Below are positions 8,277-20,761 of a stretch of DNA of 64,000 nucleotides, piece after piece. How positions within the stretch are numbered: the stretch's first letter is position 1; the number at the start of each line of letters is the position of its first letter. The translations under genes were made by a program, and so were the position numbers. This DNA is from Alphaproteobacteria bacterium (GTDB lineage: Bacteria > Pseudomonadota > Alphaproteobacteria > Caulobacterales > Caulobacteraceae). The stretch spans positions 292,809 through 356,808 of the forward strand of contig JAHJME010000009.1 in assembly GCA_018821435.1 (NCBI GenBank), read 5' to 3'. The notes below the pieces were generated by a model, which was not told the DNA's origin, did not search any database, and was given only the letters and a program-made list of their open reading frames with translations.

Positions 8277-10202
8277 ATGAATCTGCACTTTTCGCTAGCG
8301 GCCGCCTGCGCCGCCCTCGCCCTGACGTCATTCGCCGCCCAGGCCCAGACGCCGACCCCGCCGCTCACACCCGACATCGCCGCCAAGTTCGAGTTCCCGA
8401 AAGAGAGCTACGACTACGTCAAGCGCGAGGTGATGATCCCCATGCGCGACGGGACCAAGCTCTACACGGTGCTGATCATCCCCAAGGGGGTGAAGGACGC
8501 GCCGATCCTGCTGACGCGCACGCCGTACAACGCCAAGAAATCGGCCGAGCGGAACCTGTCGCCCTATGCCGCCGCCACGGGGTCGCAGATGGACGAGCCG
8601 TTCCTGGCCGACGGCTATATCCGCGTCTACCAGGACGTCCGCGGCAAGTATGAGTCCGAGGGCGACTATGTGCTGACCCGCCCGCTGATCGGCCCGCTCA
8701 ACGACACCAAGGTCGACCACGCCACCGACGCCTGGGACACCATCGACTGGCTTGTGAAGAACACGCCCGAGACCAACGGCCGCGTCGGCATGATCGGCTC
8801 GTCCTATCCAGGCTTCACCACCGCCATGGCGCTGATCAATCCGCACCCCGCGCTGAAGGCCGCCGTGCCGCAGAGCGCGATGATCGATGGGTGGATGGGC
8901 GACGACTGGTTCCACTACGGCGCCTTCCGCGCTCGCAACGTCGACTGGTTCACCAGCCAGATGACCAAGAAGGGCGCGGGCGTGAACGTGCCGCGCGCCG
9001 CCTTCGACGACTACGACAACTTCCTGCGGGCGGGGTCGTTCGACGATTTCGCCAAGGCGGCGGGGCTCGACCAGATCCCGGCCTATCGCAAGATCCGCGA
9101 ACACCCCGCCTACGACCAGTTCTGGCAGGAGCAGGCGCTGGACAAGATCCTGGCCAAGCAGCCGCTCAAGGTTCCGACGCTGTGGATGGGCGCGCTCTGG
9201 GATCAGGAAGACATGTGGGGCGCGATCCACGCCTATCTGGCGGTCGAACCCAAGGACACGGCCAATAACATGAACTTCCTGGCGCTAGGCCCTTGGCGTC
9301 ACTCGGGAACCAACTACGAGCAGCGCCAGCTGGGCCCCAACCTCAAGCTGCCGGGCGACACCGCCACCGAGTTCCGGCTGACGACGCTGAAGCCGTTCCT
9401 GGATGAGCACCTGAAGACCAACGGGCCGAAGGCCAACACCGCGCCGGTGACGATCTTCGAGACCGGCACGATGCGCTGGAAGACCTATGCCAAGTGGCCC
9501 CAGGCCTGCGGCGACTGCGACGTGAAGATGAAGCCGATCTATCTGACGCCGGGCCTGGGCCTGTCGTTCGGCAAGGCCACGTCCGGTCCTGCGTTCGAGG
9601 AATATGTCTCCGACCCCGCCAAGCCCGTCCCCTATGTAAAGCGCCCGGTCCGCTGGGATGACGCCGACCAATGGCGCTACTGGCTGGTCTCCGACCAACG
9701 CCACGTGGATGGCCGCCCCGACGTACTGACCTTCGTCACCGAACCGCTGAAGGCCCCGCTGAAGATCGCCGGCGAGCCGGTGGTCAACCTGTTCGCCTCG
9801 ACGTCGGGCACGGACAGCGACTGGGTCGTGAAGCTGATCGACGTCTACCCCGACACCGTTCCGTCCGACGTGGAGATGGGCGGCTATGAGCTGGGCGTGG
9901 CGATGGACATCTTCCGCGGCCGCTACCGCGACAGTTTCGCGAAACCCACGGCTATCCCGGCCGGCAAGGTGCAGAAGTACCGCTTCGACCTGCCGCCCTC
10001 GAACCACGTGTTCCTGCCCGGCCACCGGATCATGGTGCAGGTCCAGTCCAGCTGGTTCCCGCTCTACGACCGTAACCCGCAGACCTTCGTGCCGAACATC
10101 TTTACGGCCAAGCCCAGCGACTACAAAAAGGCCACACAGCGCATCTACCTGACGGGCGAAAACGCCTCGTCGATCGAGCTGCCGGTCGTGCCGCTCCAGT
10201 AG
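8277..10202 (+). CDS. CocE/NonD family serine hydrolase, exported
   Basis: A 641-residue alpha/beta hydrolase of the CocE/NonD (X-Pro dipeptidyl-peptidase, S15-like) family, which includes alpha-amino-acid ester hydrolases and glutaryl-7-ACA acylases. A signal peptide ends at AAQAQ near residue 24. The substrate-facing motif VMIPMRDGTKL is at 52-62, the nucleophile is S176 in GSSYPG, and the acid and histidine regions are seen at WMGALWDQEDMWGA and LGPWRHSG. The C-terminal jelly-roll domain (residues 430-640) ends with HRIMVQVQSSWFPLYDRNPQ. It probably cleaves amino-acid esters or amides in the periplasm. The next gene starts 10 bases later. Confidence 0.9.
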   Translation: MNLHFSLAAACAALALTSFAAQAQTPTPPLTPDIAAKFEFPKESYDYVKREVMIPMRDGTKLYTVLIIPKGVKDAPILLTRTPYNAKKSAERNLSPYAAATGSQMDEPFLADGYIRVYQDVRGKYESEGDYVLTRPLIGPLNDTKVDHATDAWDTIDWLVKNTPETNGRVGMIGSSYPGFTTAMALINPHPALKAAVPQSAMIDGWMGDDWFHYGAFRARNVDWFTSQMTKKGAGVNVPRAAFDDYDNFLRAGSFDDFAKAAGLDQIPAYRKIREHPAYDQFWQEQALDKILAKQPLKVPTLWMGALWDQEDMWGAIHAYLAVEPKDTANNMNFLALGPWRHSGTNYEQRQLGPNLKLPGDTATEFRLTTLKPFLDEHLKTNGPKANTAPVTIFETGTMRWKTYAKWPQACGDCDVKMKPIYLTPGLGLSFGKATSGPAFEEYVSDPAKPVPYVKRPVRWDDADQWRYWLVSDQRHVDGRPDVLTFVTEPLKAPLKIAGEPVVNLFASTSGTDSDWVVKLIDVYPDTVPSDVEMGGYELGVAMDIFRGRYRDSFAKPTAIPAGKVQKYRFDLPPSNHVFLPGHRIMVQVQSSWFPLYDRNPQTFVPNIFTAKPSDYKKATQRIYLTGENASSIELPVVPLQ

Positions 10203-10212
10203 GACACTGAGC

Positions 10213-12300
10213 ATGCGCTGGATCCTCGGGCTCGCCGTGGCGGTTCTGGCCGCCGGTGAGGCCGGGGCCGCCGGGCGGGTGGCGATCGACCTCTCGCCCG
10301 CGGGCCTGCGCAATACCTTCCGGCCCGAGCAGGCCCTGGGCGCCGGGATCGACGGCGCCTGGCGCGGCGGCGCCGACCGGCTGCTGACCCCGCGCAATGT
10401 GAAGGCGATGCGCAGCGCCGACCTTCGCCCCCTCACCTACCGCCTGCGCACCGAGCTGGGCATCGCCGCCTGGCACTGGAACCCGGCTGGCGCCTGGAGC
10501 GATCCGGCGCGCCAGCAGGGCTACTGGACCTCCAGCGACCGCCTGGGCGCGCCGATCCGGAACTCCTGGGGCTACGATCTGCCCCGGCGCGGCGACACCA
10601 TGGACCAGGCCAACAACACCGGCTGGTCACGCCTGGACGACGGCGACCTCGACACCTTCTGGAAGTCGAACCCCTACCTCGACATGAGCTACGCGAAAGC
10701 GCCGGCCCGCCCGCAGTGGTTCGTCCTGGAACTGGGCGACGCGCAGAGCATCGACACCGCCGAGATCGCCTGGGGCCAGCCCTACGCAACCCGCTATCGC
10801 GTGCAGTATTGGAGCGGGGCCGACGAGTACGATTCCGCCGGCCGCTGGATCACCTTTCCGCGCGGCGACATCCGCGATGGCCGCGGCGGAGCGATCCGTC
10901 TGAGCCTGGGAGCCTCAGCCCAGCCCACCGCCTTCGTCCGGGTCATCATGGACGAAGGCTCGAACACCGCGCCGGCCGCCTCGACGGACGCGCGCGACAA
11001 CATGGGGTTCGCCGTCCGTGAGGCCGGCTTCGGCCATCTCGGTCCGAACGGCGTCTTCATCGACGCGGTTCGCCACGCCGCCAGCCACGACGGCCAAAGC
11101 GTCGCCCATGTTTCGTCCACCGACCCCTGGCACCGCGCGAGCGACCGCAACCTCGATCTGGAACAGCCCGGGCTGGACCGGGTGTTCGCCAGCGGCTTGA
11201 CCAACCGACTGCCGGTCATGGTCCCGGTGGGCATCGTCTACGACACGCCCGAGAACGCCGCCGCCGAGATCCGCTATCTGAAGCGCCGTGGCTATCCGAT
11301 CGCCCGGGTCGAGATCGGCGAGGAGCCCGACGGCCAGTATGTCGACGCCGAGGACTACGGCGCGCTCTACCTCCAGGGGGTCGACGCCATCCGCAAGGCA
11401 GACGCTCACGTCCCGTTGGGCGGCCCCAGCCTGCAGAGCGGCCTCTCGGACACCTGGCTCGACCCGGATCCCGACCGCTCGTGGAACAGCCGCTTCGTCC
11501 GTTATCTCAAAGGTCGGGGACGCTTGGCCGACCTGCAGTTCTTCTCGTTCGAGCACTACCCGTTCGACGACATCTGCGGCGACGTCTACGGCAAGCTGGC
11601 CAAGGCCGACGACCTGCTGTCCGGCCTGATGGCCCGCGTCGCTGCAGAGGGCGTGCCGACCACCATCCCCTGGTACATCAGCGAGTACGGCTTCTCGGCC
11701 TTTTCGGGCCGCGCGGAGTCCGAGATGCCGGGCGCGCTGCTGATGGCCAATATCGTCGGCCAGTTCCTGTCAGAGGGCGGCGACGGCGCCTACCTGTTCG
11801 GCTACGGCCCCAACTACCCCGCCAACCAGCACCAGCCCTGCGCCGGCTATGGCAACCTGATGCTGTTCACCGCCGACGCGAACGGCGAGGCCGACAAGGG
11901 AACCGCGACCCTGCAGACCGCCCGACTGCTGACCCGGCGCTGGCTGCAGCCGACCGGGCCGCACCGGCTCTACGCGGCCAAGGTCGAGGATGCGCCGGCG
12001 GTGAAGGCCTTCCCCGTCGTCCGACCCGACGGCCGCCTCGCTCTCCTGTTGATCAACCGCGATGCGGCCCACGCCTACGACCTGACGATCGACGCCCTGA
12101 CAGGCCCCGCCGAGGTCTGGCGCTATTCCGCCGACCAGTATGAGTGGATCGACGCCGGCCCCGAAAGCCACCCGGGCCGCAACCTTGCGCCAGAACACGC
12201 CACGCTCGCCGGCGACACCGCGCTCCACGTCCTGCCGGGCTCGCTGACCGTCGTCGTGGGACGGGTCAAAAAACATGTTACGCATAACGGCGGACGGTAA
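10213..12300 (+). CDS. Exported glycoside-hydrolase-like protein with inserted discoidin-type module
   Basis: A 695-residue protein with a signal peptide (MRWILGLAVAVLAAGEAGAA). Residues about 125-275 look like an F5/8 type C (discoidin) carbohydrate-binding module: GWSRLDDGDLDTFWKSN, WFVLELGDAQ and AFVRVIMDEGS. The flanking part resembles a clan GH-A barrel. E371 in EIGEEPDGQYV is the likely acid/base and E491 in WYISEYGFSAF the likely nucleophile. The usual Asn before the acid/base is replaced by E370. A beta-sandwich tail follows. I cannot assign the substrate or GH family. It is probably coexpressed with the hydrolase upstream. Confidence 0.72.
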   Translation: MRWILGLAVAVLAAGEAGAAGRVAIDLSPAGLRNTFRPEQALGAGIDGAWRGGADRLLTPRNVKAMRSADLRPLTYRLRTELGIAAWHWNPAGAWSDPARQQGYWTSSDRLGAPIRNSWGYDLPRRGDTMDQANNTGWSRLDDGDLDTFWKSNPYLDMSYAKAPARPQWFVLELGDAQSIDTAEIAWGQPYATRYRVQYWSGADEYDSAGRWITFPRGDIRDGRGGAIRLSLGASAQPTAFVRVIMDEGSNTAPAASTDARDNMGFAVREAGFGHLGPNGVFIDAVRHAASHDGQSVAHVSSTDPWHRASDRNLDLEQPGLDRVFASGLTNRLPVMVPVGIVYDTPENAAAEIRYLKRRGYPIARVEIGEEPDGQYVDAEDYGALYLQGVDAIRKADAHVPLGGPSLQSGLSDTWLDPDPDRSWNSRFVRYLKGRGRLADLQFFSFEHYPFDDICGDVYGKLAKADDLLSGLMARVAAEGVPTTIPWYISEYGFSAFSGRAESEMPGALLMANIVGQFLSEGGDGAYLFGYGPNYPANQHQPCAGYGNLMLFTADANGEADKGTATLQTARLLTRRWLQPTGPHRLYAAKVEDAPAVKAFPVVRPDGRLALLLINRDAAHAYDLTIDALTGPAEVWRYSADQYEWIDAGPESHPGRNLAPEHATLAGDTALHVLPGSLTVVVGRVKKHVTHNGGR

Positions 12301-12387
12301 CGGTTGCCTAAGGCTGACCCGCGATAGTGAGGCGGGGCAGAACGTCCCGCGGCCCTCGGGCCGTCCCGTACAAGTCTGGGCTGCGTG

Positions 12388-13224
12388 GTGCCGTACAACA
12401 GCATCAACACGAACGTGGGCGCGATGGCCGCCATCGCCACGTTCAACGCGATCAATGCCGAGATGGCGGAGGTGCAGATGCGCATCACCACCGGCAAGAA
12501 GGTCAACAGCGCCAAGGACAACCCCGCCATCTGGGCCATAGCCCAGAACCAGCGCTCCGAGATCAAGGGCCTGGACGCCGTGATAGGCTCGCTGCAGCGT
12601 GGCATATCGGTCGTGGATGTCTCGATCAGCGCCGCCGAGACGATCTCCGACCTGCTGAACGAGATGAAGACGCTGGCGGTCTCGGCCGCCGACTATCCGG
12701 CGTCGGACCCGGCGCGCACGGCGATCAACGAGAACTATCTGGCGCTGCGCAAGCAGATCGACACCGCCGTAGCCAACGCCGGCTTCGGCGGCCTCAACCT
12801 GCTGGCCGGCGGCGGCTCCACGGATAAGATTCGCGCCCTGGCCAACACCAGCGCCACCTCGACGATCGACGTGGACCACCTGGACCTGTCGACCACGGGC
12901 ACGCTGCTGTCCGGGCTGCCCGCCGACCTGATGGGCAGCTACTCGGCTACGTCCGTGACGGACATCGCGACCGCCACCTCGAATGTGAACAACGCCATCT
13001 CCCGCCTCGGCACCGGCTCGAAGCGGCTGGAGAGCCATCTGAAGTTCGTCAACAAGCAGCAGGACGCGCTGGAGGCCGCCGTGGGCAACCTGGTGGACGC
13101 CGACCTCGCCAAGGAGAGCGCCCGCTGGCAGGCGCTGCAGGTGCGCCAGCAACTATCGATCATGGCCATGCAGATCGCCAACAAGGCGCCGACCTATCTG
13201 CTCCAGCTCTTCCAGCGGAACTAG
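12388..13224 (+). CDS. Flagellin, isolated gene
   Basis: A 278-residue flagellin with both conserved ends and almost no variable middle, the size usual for Caulobacter-type flagellins. The N-terminal D0/D1 segment runs SINTNVGAMAAIATFNAINA, then AEMAEVQMRITTGKKVNSAK. The C-terminal segment ends QVRQQLSIMAMQIANKAPTY, then LLQLF. It forms the extracellular filament after export by the flagellar type III machinery. The start is one of two adjacent GTG codons (12385 or 12388); I saw no clear ribosome site. There is no other flagellar gene in the window. The sequence departs from typical major flagellins at the N-terminus. Confidence 0.9.
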   Translation: MPYNSINTNVGAMAAIATFNAINAEMAEVQMRITTGKKVNSAKDNPAIWAIAQNQRSEIKGLDAVIGSLQRGISVVDVSISAAETISDLLNEMKTLAVSAADYPASDPARTAINENYLALRKQIDTAVANAGFGGLNLLAGGGSTDKIRALANTSATSTIDVDHLDLSTTGTLLSGLPADLMGSYSATSVTDIATATSNVNNAISRLGTGSKRLESHLKFVNKQQDALEAAVGNLVDADLAKESARWQALQVRQQLSIMAMQIANKAPTYLLQLFQRN

Positions 13225-13793
13225 CCCAGGAAGCGGCTCAGCAGGTCGCTGTGCAGGCTCCAGCCCAGGAAGCCCGACAGGCTCATCACCAACCCCAGCG
13301 CGCCGAACACCCAGCCGCCGTACAGGGCCACGGCGCTCTCGGTCAGGGCCGCCACCGCCGCAATCGCGATGGCGATCGACAGGAAGGCGTCCGAGGCGTC
13401 GAACTGGTCGTCATGGACGTTCAGGGCGTCGTACTGCGCCTGAAAGCCCTCGGCCGCGCTGCGCAGCCCGGTCACTTCCTGGCGGTACTTGGCGATCTCG
13501 CCCGACAGGCGCAGCTCCTCGGCGGCCGTCGCCTGGGCCAGGTTCGCCCCGCCGATCCGCCCCATGAACCGCGTCTGGGCCAGCGCCGTCTCGTCGATGT
13601 GCAGCTTCGTCTTCGTCGCCTGGTATTCGCCCCAGCGGTCGACCGCGCTGGACTGCGCCTGCTGCATGGCCTGGACGATGTTGCCGTCCTTCACCTGACC
13701 CAGGCCCATCACAATCGAAAGGGTCACCACCGTCAGCGCGACCATGCGGTTCAACCGCTTGTCCTTGGCCTGGGCGTCGATCTCGATATCCAT
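13221..13793 (-). CDS. DUF4337 family membrane protein
   Basis: A 190-residue protein with one membrane segment near the N-terminus (VALTVVTLSIVMGLGQ), a charged coiled-coil-like middle with QSSAVDRWGEYQATKTK, and two C-terminal membrane segments (AFLSIAIAIAAVAALTESAV and GGWVFGALGLVMSLSGFLGW). This layout matches DUF4337, a family of unknown function. The ATG at 13793 is preferred over an upstream start because it gives the compact MDIEIDAQ N-terminus. The stop overlaps the flagellin stop by 4 bases in convergent orientation. Confidence 0.85.
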   Translation of the reverse strand: MDIEIDAQAKDKRLNRMVALTVVTLSIVMGLGQVKDGNIVQAMQQAQSSAVDRWGEYQATKTKLHIDETALAQTRFMGRIGGANLAQATAAEELRLSGEIAKYRQEVTGLRSAAEGFQAQYDALNVHDDQFDASDAFLSIAIAIAAVAALTESAVALYGGWVFGALGLVMSLSGFLGWSLHSDLLSRFLG

Positions 13794-13905
13794 CCGCGTG
13801 TCCCTGCGGCTCAAGCTTCGCCATCAGGAGCGCCACGAACACGGCGGCGGCATGGCGGTGCGACGGCGGTTGAATGCCCCGGCGGCAGCGTCGCATTGTC
13901 CCGCC

Positions 13906-14952
<1,047 letters not shown>

Positions 14953-14962
14953 GAGCCCACCC

Positions 14963-15736
14963 ATGCAACTCGGACTGGACGGCAAGGTCATCTTCGTTGC
15001 GGGCGCAAGCCGCGGCATCGGGCTGGGCATCGTGGAGGCGTGTCTGGCCGAAGGCGCCAAGGTGGTTATCAGCGCGCGGGGCGCCGAGGCGCTGGAGGAG
15101 ACCCGCGCCCGCCTGGCCGAGGCCTACGGCGCCGACCGCCTGCTCGCGATTTCCGGCGACATGCGCGACACCAAGGTGATCGATGCCGCCGTGGCGAAGA
15201 CCGAGGCGGAGTTCGGGCCGATCTTCGGCGCCGTCGCCAACGTCGGTCTCCACCCTTGCCCGCCTGGCATCGAGGTCGACGACGAGACCTGGGACGCCGG
15301 CTTCACCCAGAACCTGGACAGCGCCTGGCGGCTGGCGCGCGCGGCGCTTCGGCGGATGACCCCGCGCGGCGACGGCTCGGTCCTGTTCATCAGCTCGATC
15401 GCCGGCCTGGGCGCCCTCGGCACGCCCTTGACCTACGGCACGTCCAAGGCGGCGATAAACCACCTGACCAAGGAGCTGGCGCGGATCGCGGGTTCCAGCA
15501 ACGTGCGGGTCAACTGCATCGCACCGGGCAACATCATCTTCCCGGGCGGCAGCTGGGAGACCAACTCGACCGGTCCCCGCGCCGACAATTGGGCCCGCTG
15601 GATCCGCCGCGAGGTGCCGCTGACCCGTTACGGCCGCCCCGAGGAGATCGGCGCGGTCGCCGCCTTCCTGATGAGCCCGCTGGCCAGCTTCGTCACCGGC
15701 GCCGTGGTCCCCGTGGACGGCGGACAGACGCGATAA
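14963..15736 (+). CDS. Short-chain dehydrogenase/reductase (SDR)
   Basis: A 257-residue classical SDR. The cofactor motif GASRGIG is near residue 12, followed by SARG (NADP preference possible). The active-site Ser is in ISSIAGLG, with Tyr and Lys in TYGTSKAAI, and the C-terminus ends [10 protein letters not shown]. The usual NNAG motif is replaced by VANVGLHP, which is unusual but tolerated in SDRs. AGGAG precedes the ATG. It is probably cotranscribed with the kinase upstream; the substrate is unknown. Confidence 0.88.
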   Translation: MQLGLDGKVIFVAGASRGIGLGIVEACLAEGAKVVISARGAEALEETRARLAEAYGADRLLAISGDMRDTKVIDAAVAKTEAEFGPIFGAVANVGLHPCPPGIEVDDETWDAGFTQNLDSAWRLARAALRRMTPRGDGSVLFISSIAGLGALGTPLTYGTSKAAINHLTKELARIAGSSNVRVNCIAPGNIIFPGGSWETNSTGPRADNWARWIRREVPLTRYGRPEEIGAVAAFLMSPLASFVTGAVVPVDGGQTR

Positions 15737-15744
15737 CGCCTCGG

Positions 15745-15762
15745 CTCTCGCGCCTGCGAGAG
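15745..15762 (+). terminator. Hairpin between the SDR gene and purL
   Basis: CTCTCGC at 15745-15751 pairs perfectly with GCGAGAG at 15756-15762 across a 4-base loop. It lies 9 bases after the SDR stop and 20 bases before the purL ATG. There is no T-run, so it may be a weak terminator or an mRNA structure near the purL start. Confidence 0.35.
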
Positions 15763-15782
15763 AGTCCGGCTATAGGCGCGCC

Positions 15783-17980
<2,198 letters not shown>

Positions 17981-17984
<4 letters not shown>

Positions 17985-18793
17985 GTTCCGAGGAACATCG
18001 ACCGGATGCCCGCCCGGAAGGCCTCGACTCCCACCGCCAGCCGCTGGGCGTAGTTGGCCTTGGCGTCGTCGCCGGCGACGTAGGTGACCTTGTCGCTCTC
18101 GTCCGTGGCGGCCTCGTAGACCGCGTCGGCGATCTTCTCGGCCGTCGAACTCAGCTTCCGGCGCTCGGGGTCGCGGAACGTGCCCATCGCCCGCGTGATG
18201 GCGTCATTGTAGGCCGGGTGCGGGGTGACCACGATCGAGCGGCCGCCGAAGTCTGTCGCGATGCCGCCGGGGGCCACGGTCTTCACGCGGATGCCGAAGG
18301 GCGCCAGCTCGAACGCCAGGCTCTCGCTCCAGCCCTCCAGGCCGAACTTGGTCGCGTGATAGACCGAGTTGAACGGGAAGGTGACCAGGCCGCCGATCGA
18401 GGTGGTGGTCAGGATCACCCCCGCACCGCGCTCGCGCATGGCCGGCAGGAACGCCTGGGTCACCCGCATCACGCCCAGCAGGTTGGTGTTGATCTCGTGC
18501 ACCAGCTGCTCGTCCGCGGCGGCCTCGAAGGCGCCGGCCAGGCCATAGCCGGCGTTGTTGAACAGGACATCGACCGGGCCCAGCGCCAGGGCCGCCTTCG
18601 CCGCCTCCGCGATCTGCGCGGGGTCCGTCACGTCCAGCCGCATCACGGTGACGCCGGGGACCGTGTTCAGCTCGGTTTCGGCGGCCGGGTTGCGCATGGT
18701 GGCGATCACCTTCCAGCCCTTGCCCGCGAACAGCAGCGCCGTGGCGCGGCCCAAGCCCGTCGAGCTGCCGGTGATGAAGATTGTTTTTGTCAT
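17981..18793 (-). CDS. Short-chain dehydrogenase/reductase (SDR)
   Basis: A 270-residue classical SDR beginning [29 protein letters not shown] is the structural motif, the catalytic Ser is in TTTSIGGLV, and the Tyr/Lys pair is in VYHATKFGL. The [20 protein letters not shown] segment is typical of the group often annotated as SDR family oxidoreductase. The GGAGGG ribosome site just before the ATG confirms the start. Substrate is unknown. It faces purL, with the stop codons overlapping. Confidence 0.9.
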
Positions 18794-18852
18794 GTGTATC
18801 CCTCCGACAGGCAGTGAAGCACGGCGATCCGCCATGCGACCATCCCCCTCCT

Positions 18853-18947
18853 CGTCCCCGCGCATGCGGGGCCCCAGACTTCCACTCTTCACCCAGCCCT
18901 CCGGCGAGGTAAGAAAGCCTGGGTCCCCGCATGCGCGGGGATGAGTG
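18853..18947. repeat. Paired palindromic repeat elements, arranged as an inverted repeat
   Basis: Two copies of TCCCCGC(G/A)..GCGGGG, at about 18854-18872 and 18922-18942, are each palindromic and are inverted relative to one another. With the matching flanks (CTCGTCCCC...CCCCAGACT against AGCCTGGGTCCCC...GATGAG) they make a roughly 30-base inverted repeat around a 40-base spacer. The layout resembles REP/BIME-type elements. A further copy of the core is at 1588-1603. The element fills the divergent space between the SDR and the aldolase-like gene and may fold in either transcript. Confidence 0.65.
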
Positions 18948-18962
18948 GACGAGGAACGCGCA

Positions 18963-20132
18963 GTGACCCAGGACATCCGCGATCGCCTCGGCGCCCTCGC
19001 CGACAAGCCGCACGTGGCCCTCGCTCTGGCCCACCTGGGCGAACCGGCTTCCGCCCATCTCATTCCCACCCCGGCGTCGGTCCTGGACCTCGACGCCTTC
19101 GACCGTAACGTCGCCAAGATGGCGGCGCGGGCCAAGGCCGCCGGCCTCGCGCTTCGCCCCCACTCCAAGTCCCACAAGTGCGCCGCCCTGGTGCGACGCC
19201 AGATCGAGGCCGGGGCCGCCGGCATCTGCTGCGCCAAGCTGGCCGAGGCCGAGGCGATGGCCGCGGCCGGGATCGGCCAGATCCTGGTCACCTCACCCTT
19301 CGCGGGGACCGCCAACGCCCAGCGCGCCGCGAAACTGGCCGCCACCCTGCCCGACTTCCGCATCGTCCTGGACCACCCCGACGCCGCCGCCGAGCTGGGC
19401 GCCGCCGCGCAAGGGCCTGTCCAGGTGGTGATCGACATCGACGTCGGTATGGGTCGCACCGGCTGCCACGATGCCGAGCAGGCCGCAGCCGTCGCCCGCG
19501 CCATCGCCGCCCAGCCCCACCTCCGCCTGCTGGGGGTCCAGGGCTACGGCGGCGGCTGGCAGCACATCGAAGGGGCCAATGCCCGCGCCTCGGCCGCCGC
19601 CGAAGGCATGGCCAAGCTCACCGCCGCCATCGGCGCGATCCGCGCGGCGGGCGGCGACGTCCAGGTGGTCACCGGCGGCGGCACCGGCACCTTCGCCGCC
19701 GACGCGGCGCAAGGCGTGCTGAACGAGGTCCAGCCCGGCTCCTACGCCTTCATGGACAAGGAATACCGCGACGCCCTGAAGTCCGATCCCGACGGCGCCT
19801 TCGAACAGGCGGCGATGATCGTCACCACCGTGATCAGCGCCAACCATCCGAAGTGGGTGACCCTGGACGCGGGGCTTAAGGCCTTCTCCACCGAGGGGCC
19901 GATGCCGCAACCGCTGACGGCGAAGTTCGCGACGGCGACCTATCGGTTCTTCGGCGACGAGCACGGGATGATCGGCCGACCGGCCGGCGCGCCCACGGTC
20001 CGCGGCGAACGCCTGGCGCTGGCCCCCGGCCACATCGACCCGACGCTGGATCGCTACGACCTGATGCACCTGGTCCAGGGCGACGTGCTGGTCGACATCG
20101 TCCGGCTGGAAGCCCGCGGGGCCTCGCAGTAG
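18963..20132 (+). CDS. D-threonine aldolase / D-serine dehydratase-like PLP enzyme
   Basis: A 389-residue fold-type III PLP enzyme (alanine racemase N-terminal barrel plus D-serine dehydratase-like C-terminal domain). The PLP lysine is K69 in RPHSKSHK. DIDVGMGRTG, then GYGGGWQH and VTGGGTGTF are further family motifs, and DEHGMI and PGHIDPTLDRYD provide the likely metal-binding residues. Such enzymes cleave D-threonine or other D-3-hydroxy amino acids, or deaminate D-serine; sequence alone does not tell which. GTG at 18963 follows GAGGAA; an earlier in-frame GTG lies within the repeat and is less likely. Confidence 0.88.
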   Translation: MTQDIRDRLGALADKPHVALALAHLGEPASAHLIPTPASVLDLDAFDRNVAKMAARAKAAGLALRPHSKSHKCAALVRRQIEAGAAGICCAKLAEAEAMAAAGIGQILVTSPFAGTANAQRAAKLAATLPDFRIVLDHPDAAAELGAAAQGPVQVVIDIDVGMGRTGCHDAEQAAAVARAIAAQPHLRLLGVQGYGGGWQHIEGANARASAAAEGMAKLTAAIGAIRAAGGDVQVVTGGGTGTFAADAAQGVLNEVQPGSYAFMDKEYRDALKSDPDGAFEQAAMIVTTVISANHPKWVTLDAGLKAFSTEGPMPQPLTAKFATATYRFFGDEHGMIGRPAGAPTVRGERLALAPGHIDPTLDRYDLMHLVQGDVLVDIVRLEARGASQ

Positions 20133-20615
20133 CTACCCCACCAGCGCCCGCCGCAGCAGGTCCAGCGCGGCGGCGGCGAAGGCTTCCATGTTGGCCGCGC
20201 GGTCCGTGGACCCCGTCTCCACGGTCAGCACCGCTTCGACCGGTCCGGAGATCGCCACGCAGGTATGGCCCGACGCGTCGCCGTACGGATTGCCCGTCGG
20301 CCCCGCCGCGCCTGTCTCGGAGATGCCCCAGGTCGCGCCGTAGCGCTCCACCTGGTTGCGCGCCAGCAGCAGCGCGTAGGGCTCGCTGGCCGAGCGAATG
20401 CCCTCCAGCGCCTCGCGCGGAATATCGGTCAGCAGCACGCGCGCCTTGGGCGTGTAGACCACCGCCCCGCCCAGATAGTAGGCGCTGGCGCCCGGCACGC
20501 TCAGCAGCGCCGCCGAGATCAGGCCGCCGGACGAACTCTCCGCCACGGCGATCTTCTCGCCCCGGGCCTTCAGCGCCTCGCCGATCTCGGCTGCGATATC
20601 ATAGAGCGCTTGCAT
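20133..20615 (-). CDS. CinA-family protein, nicotinamide-nucleotide amidase domain
   Basis: A 160-residue stand-alone CinA C-terminal domain (PncC-like). PncC hydrolyses the amide of NMN and recycles pyridine nucleotides. The KIAVAESSSGGLISAALLSV segment holds the catalytic Ser, and ISETGAAGPTGNPYG is the second conserved motif. The end, RRALVG, faces the aldolase-like gene with no intergenic space. The N-terminal molybdopterin-binding-type domain of full CinA is absent, as is common for such short forms. Confidence 0.9.
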   Translation of the reverse strand: MQALYDIAAEIGEALKARGEKIAVAESSSGGLISAALLSVPGASAYYLGGAVVYTPKARVLLTDIPREALEGIRSASEPYALLLARNQVERYGATWGISETGAAGPTGNPYGDASGHTCVAISGPVEAVLTVETGSTDRAANMEAFAAAALDLLRRALVG

Positions 20616-20631
20616 ACCCGTCCTTCCACCA

Positions 20632-20692
20632 CCGGCCCTCGTGCGGGCCGGCTCTTTGCTTCAAAAAAGGCTGAGAGCGCCTTCAGCGCTCT
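20632..20692. repeat. Two hairpins in the divergent cinA / serine hydrolase gap
   Basis: CCGGCCC and GGGCCGG (20632-20651) form one hairpin, and AGAGCGC with GCGCTCT (20674-20692, 5-base loop) forms another. An A6 run at 20663-20668 makes the second a terminator-like structure on the minus strand. No minus-strand gene ends there. The region also has to contain the divergent promoters, so the hairpins may be regulatory rather than terminators. Confidence 0.35.
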
Positions 20693-20761
20693 TGGCCAAA
20701 CATCCGTTCGGCGCACATGATGCCGCCATTCAGAACAAGACCATACTGTCGGGAGGATTTC

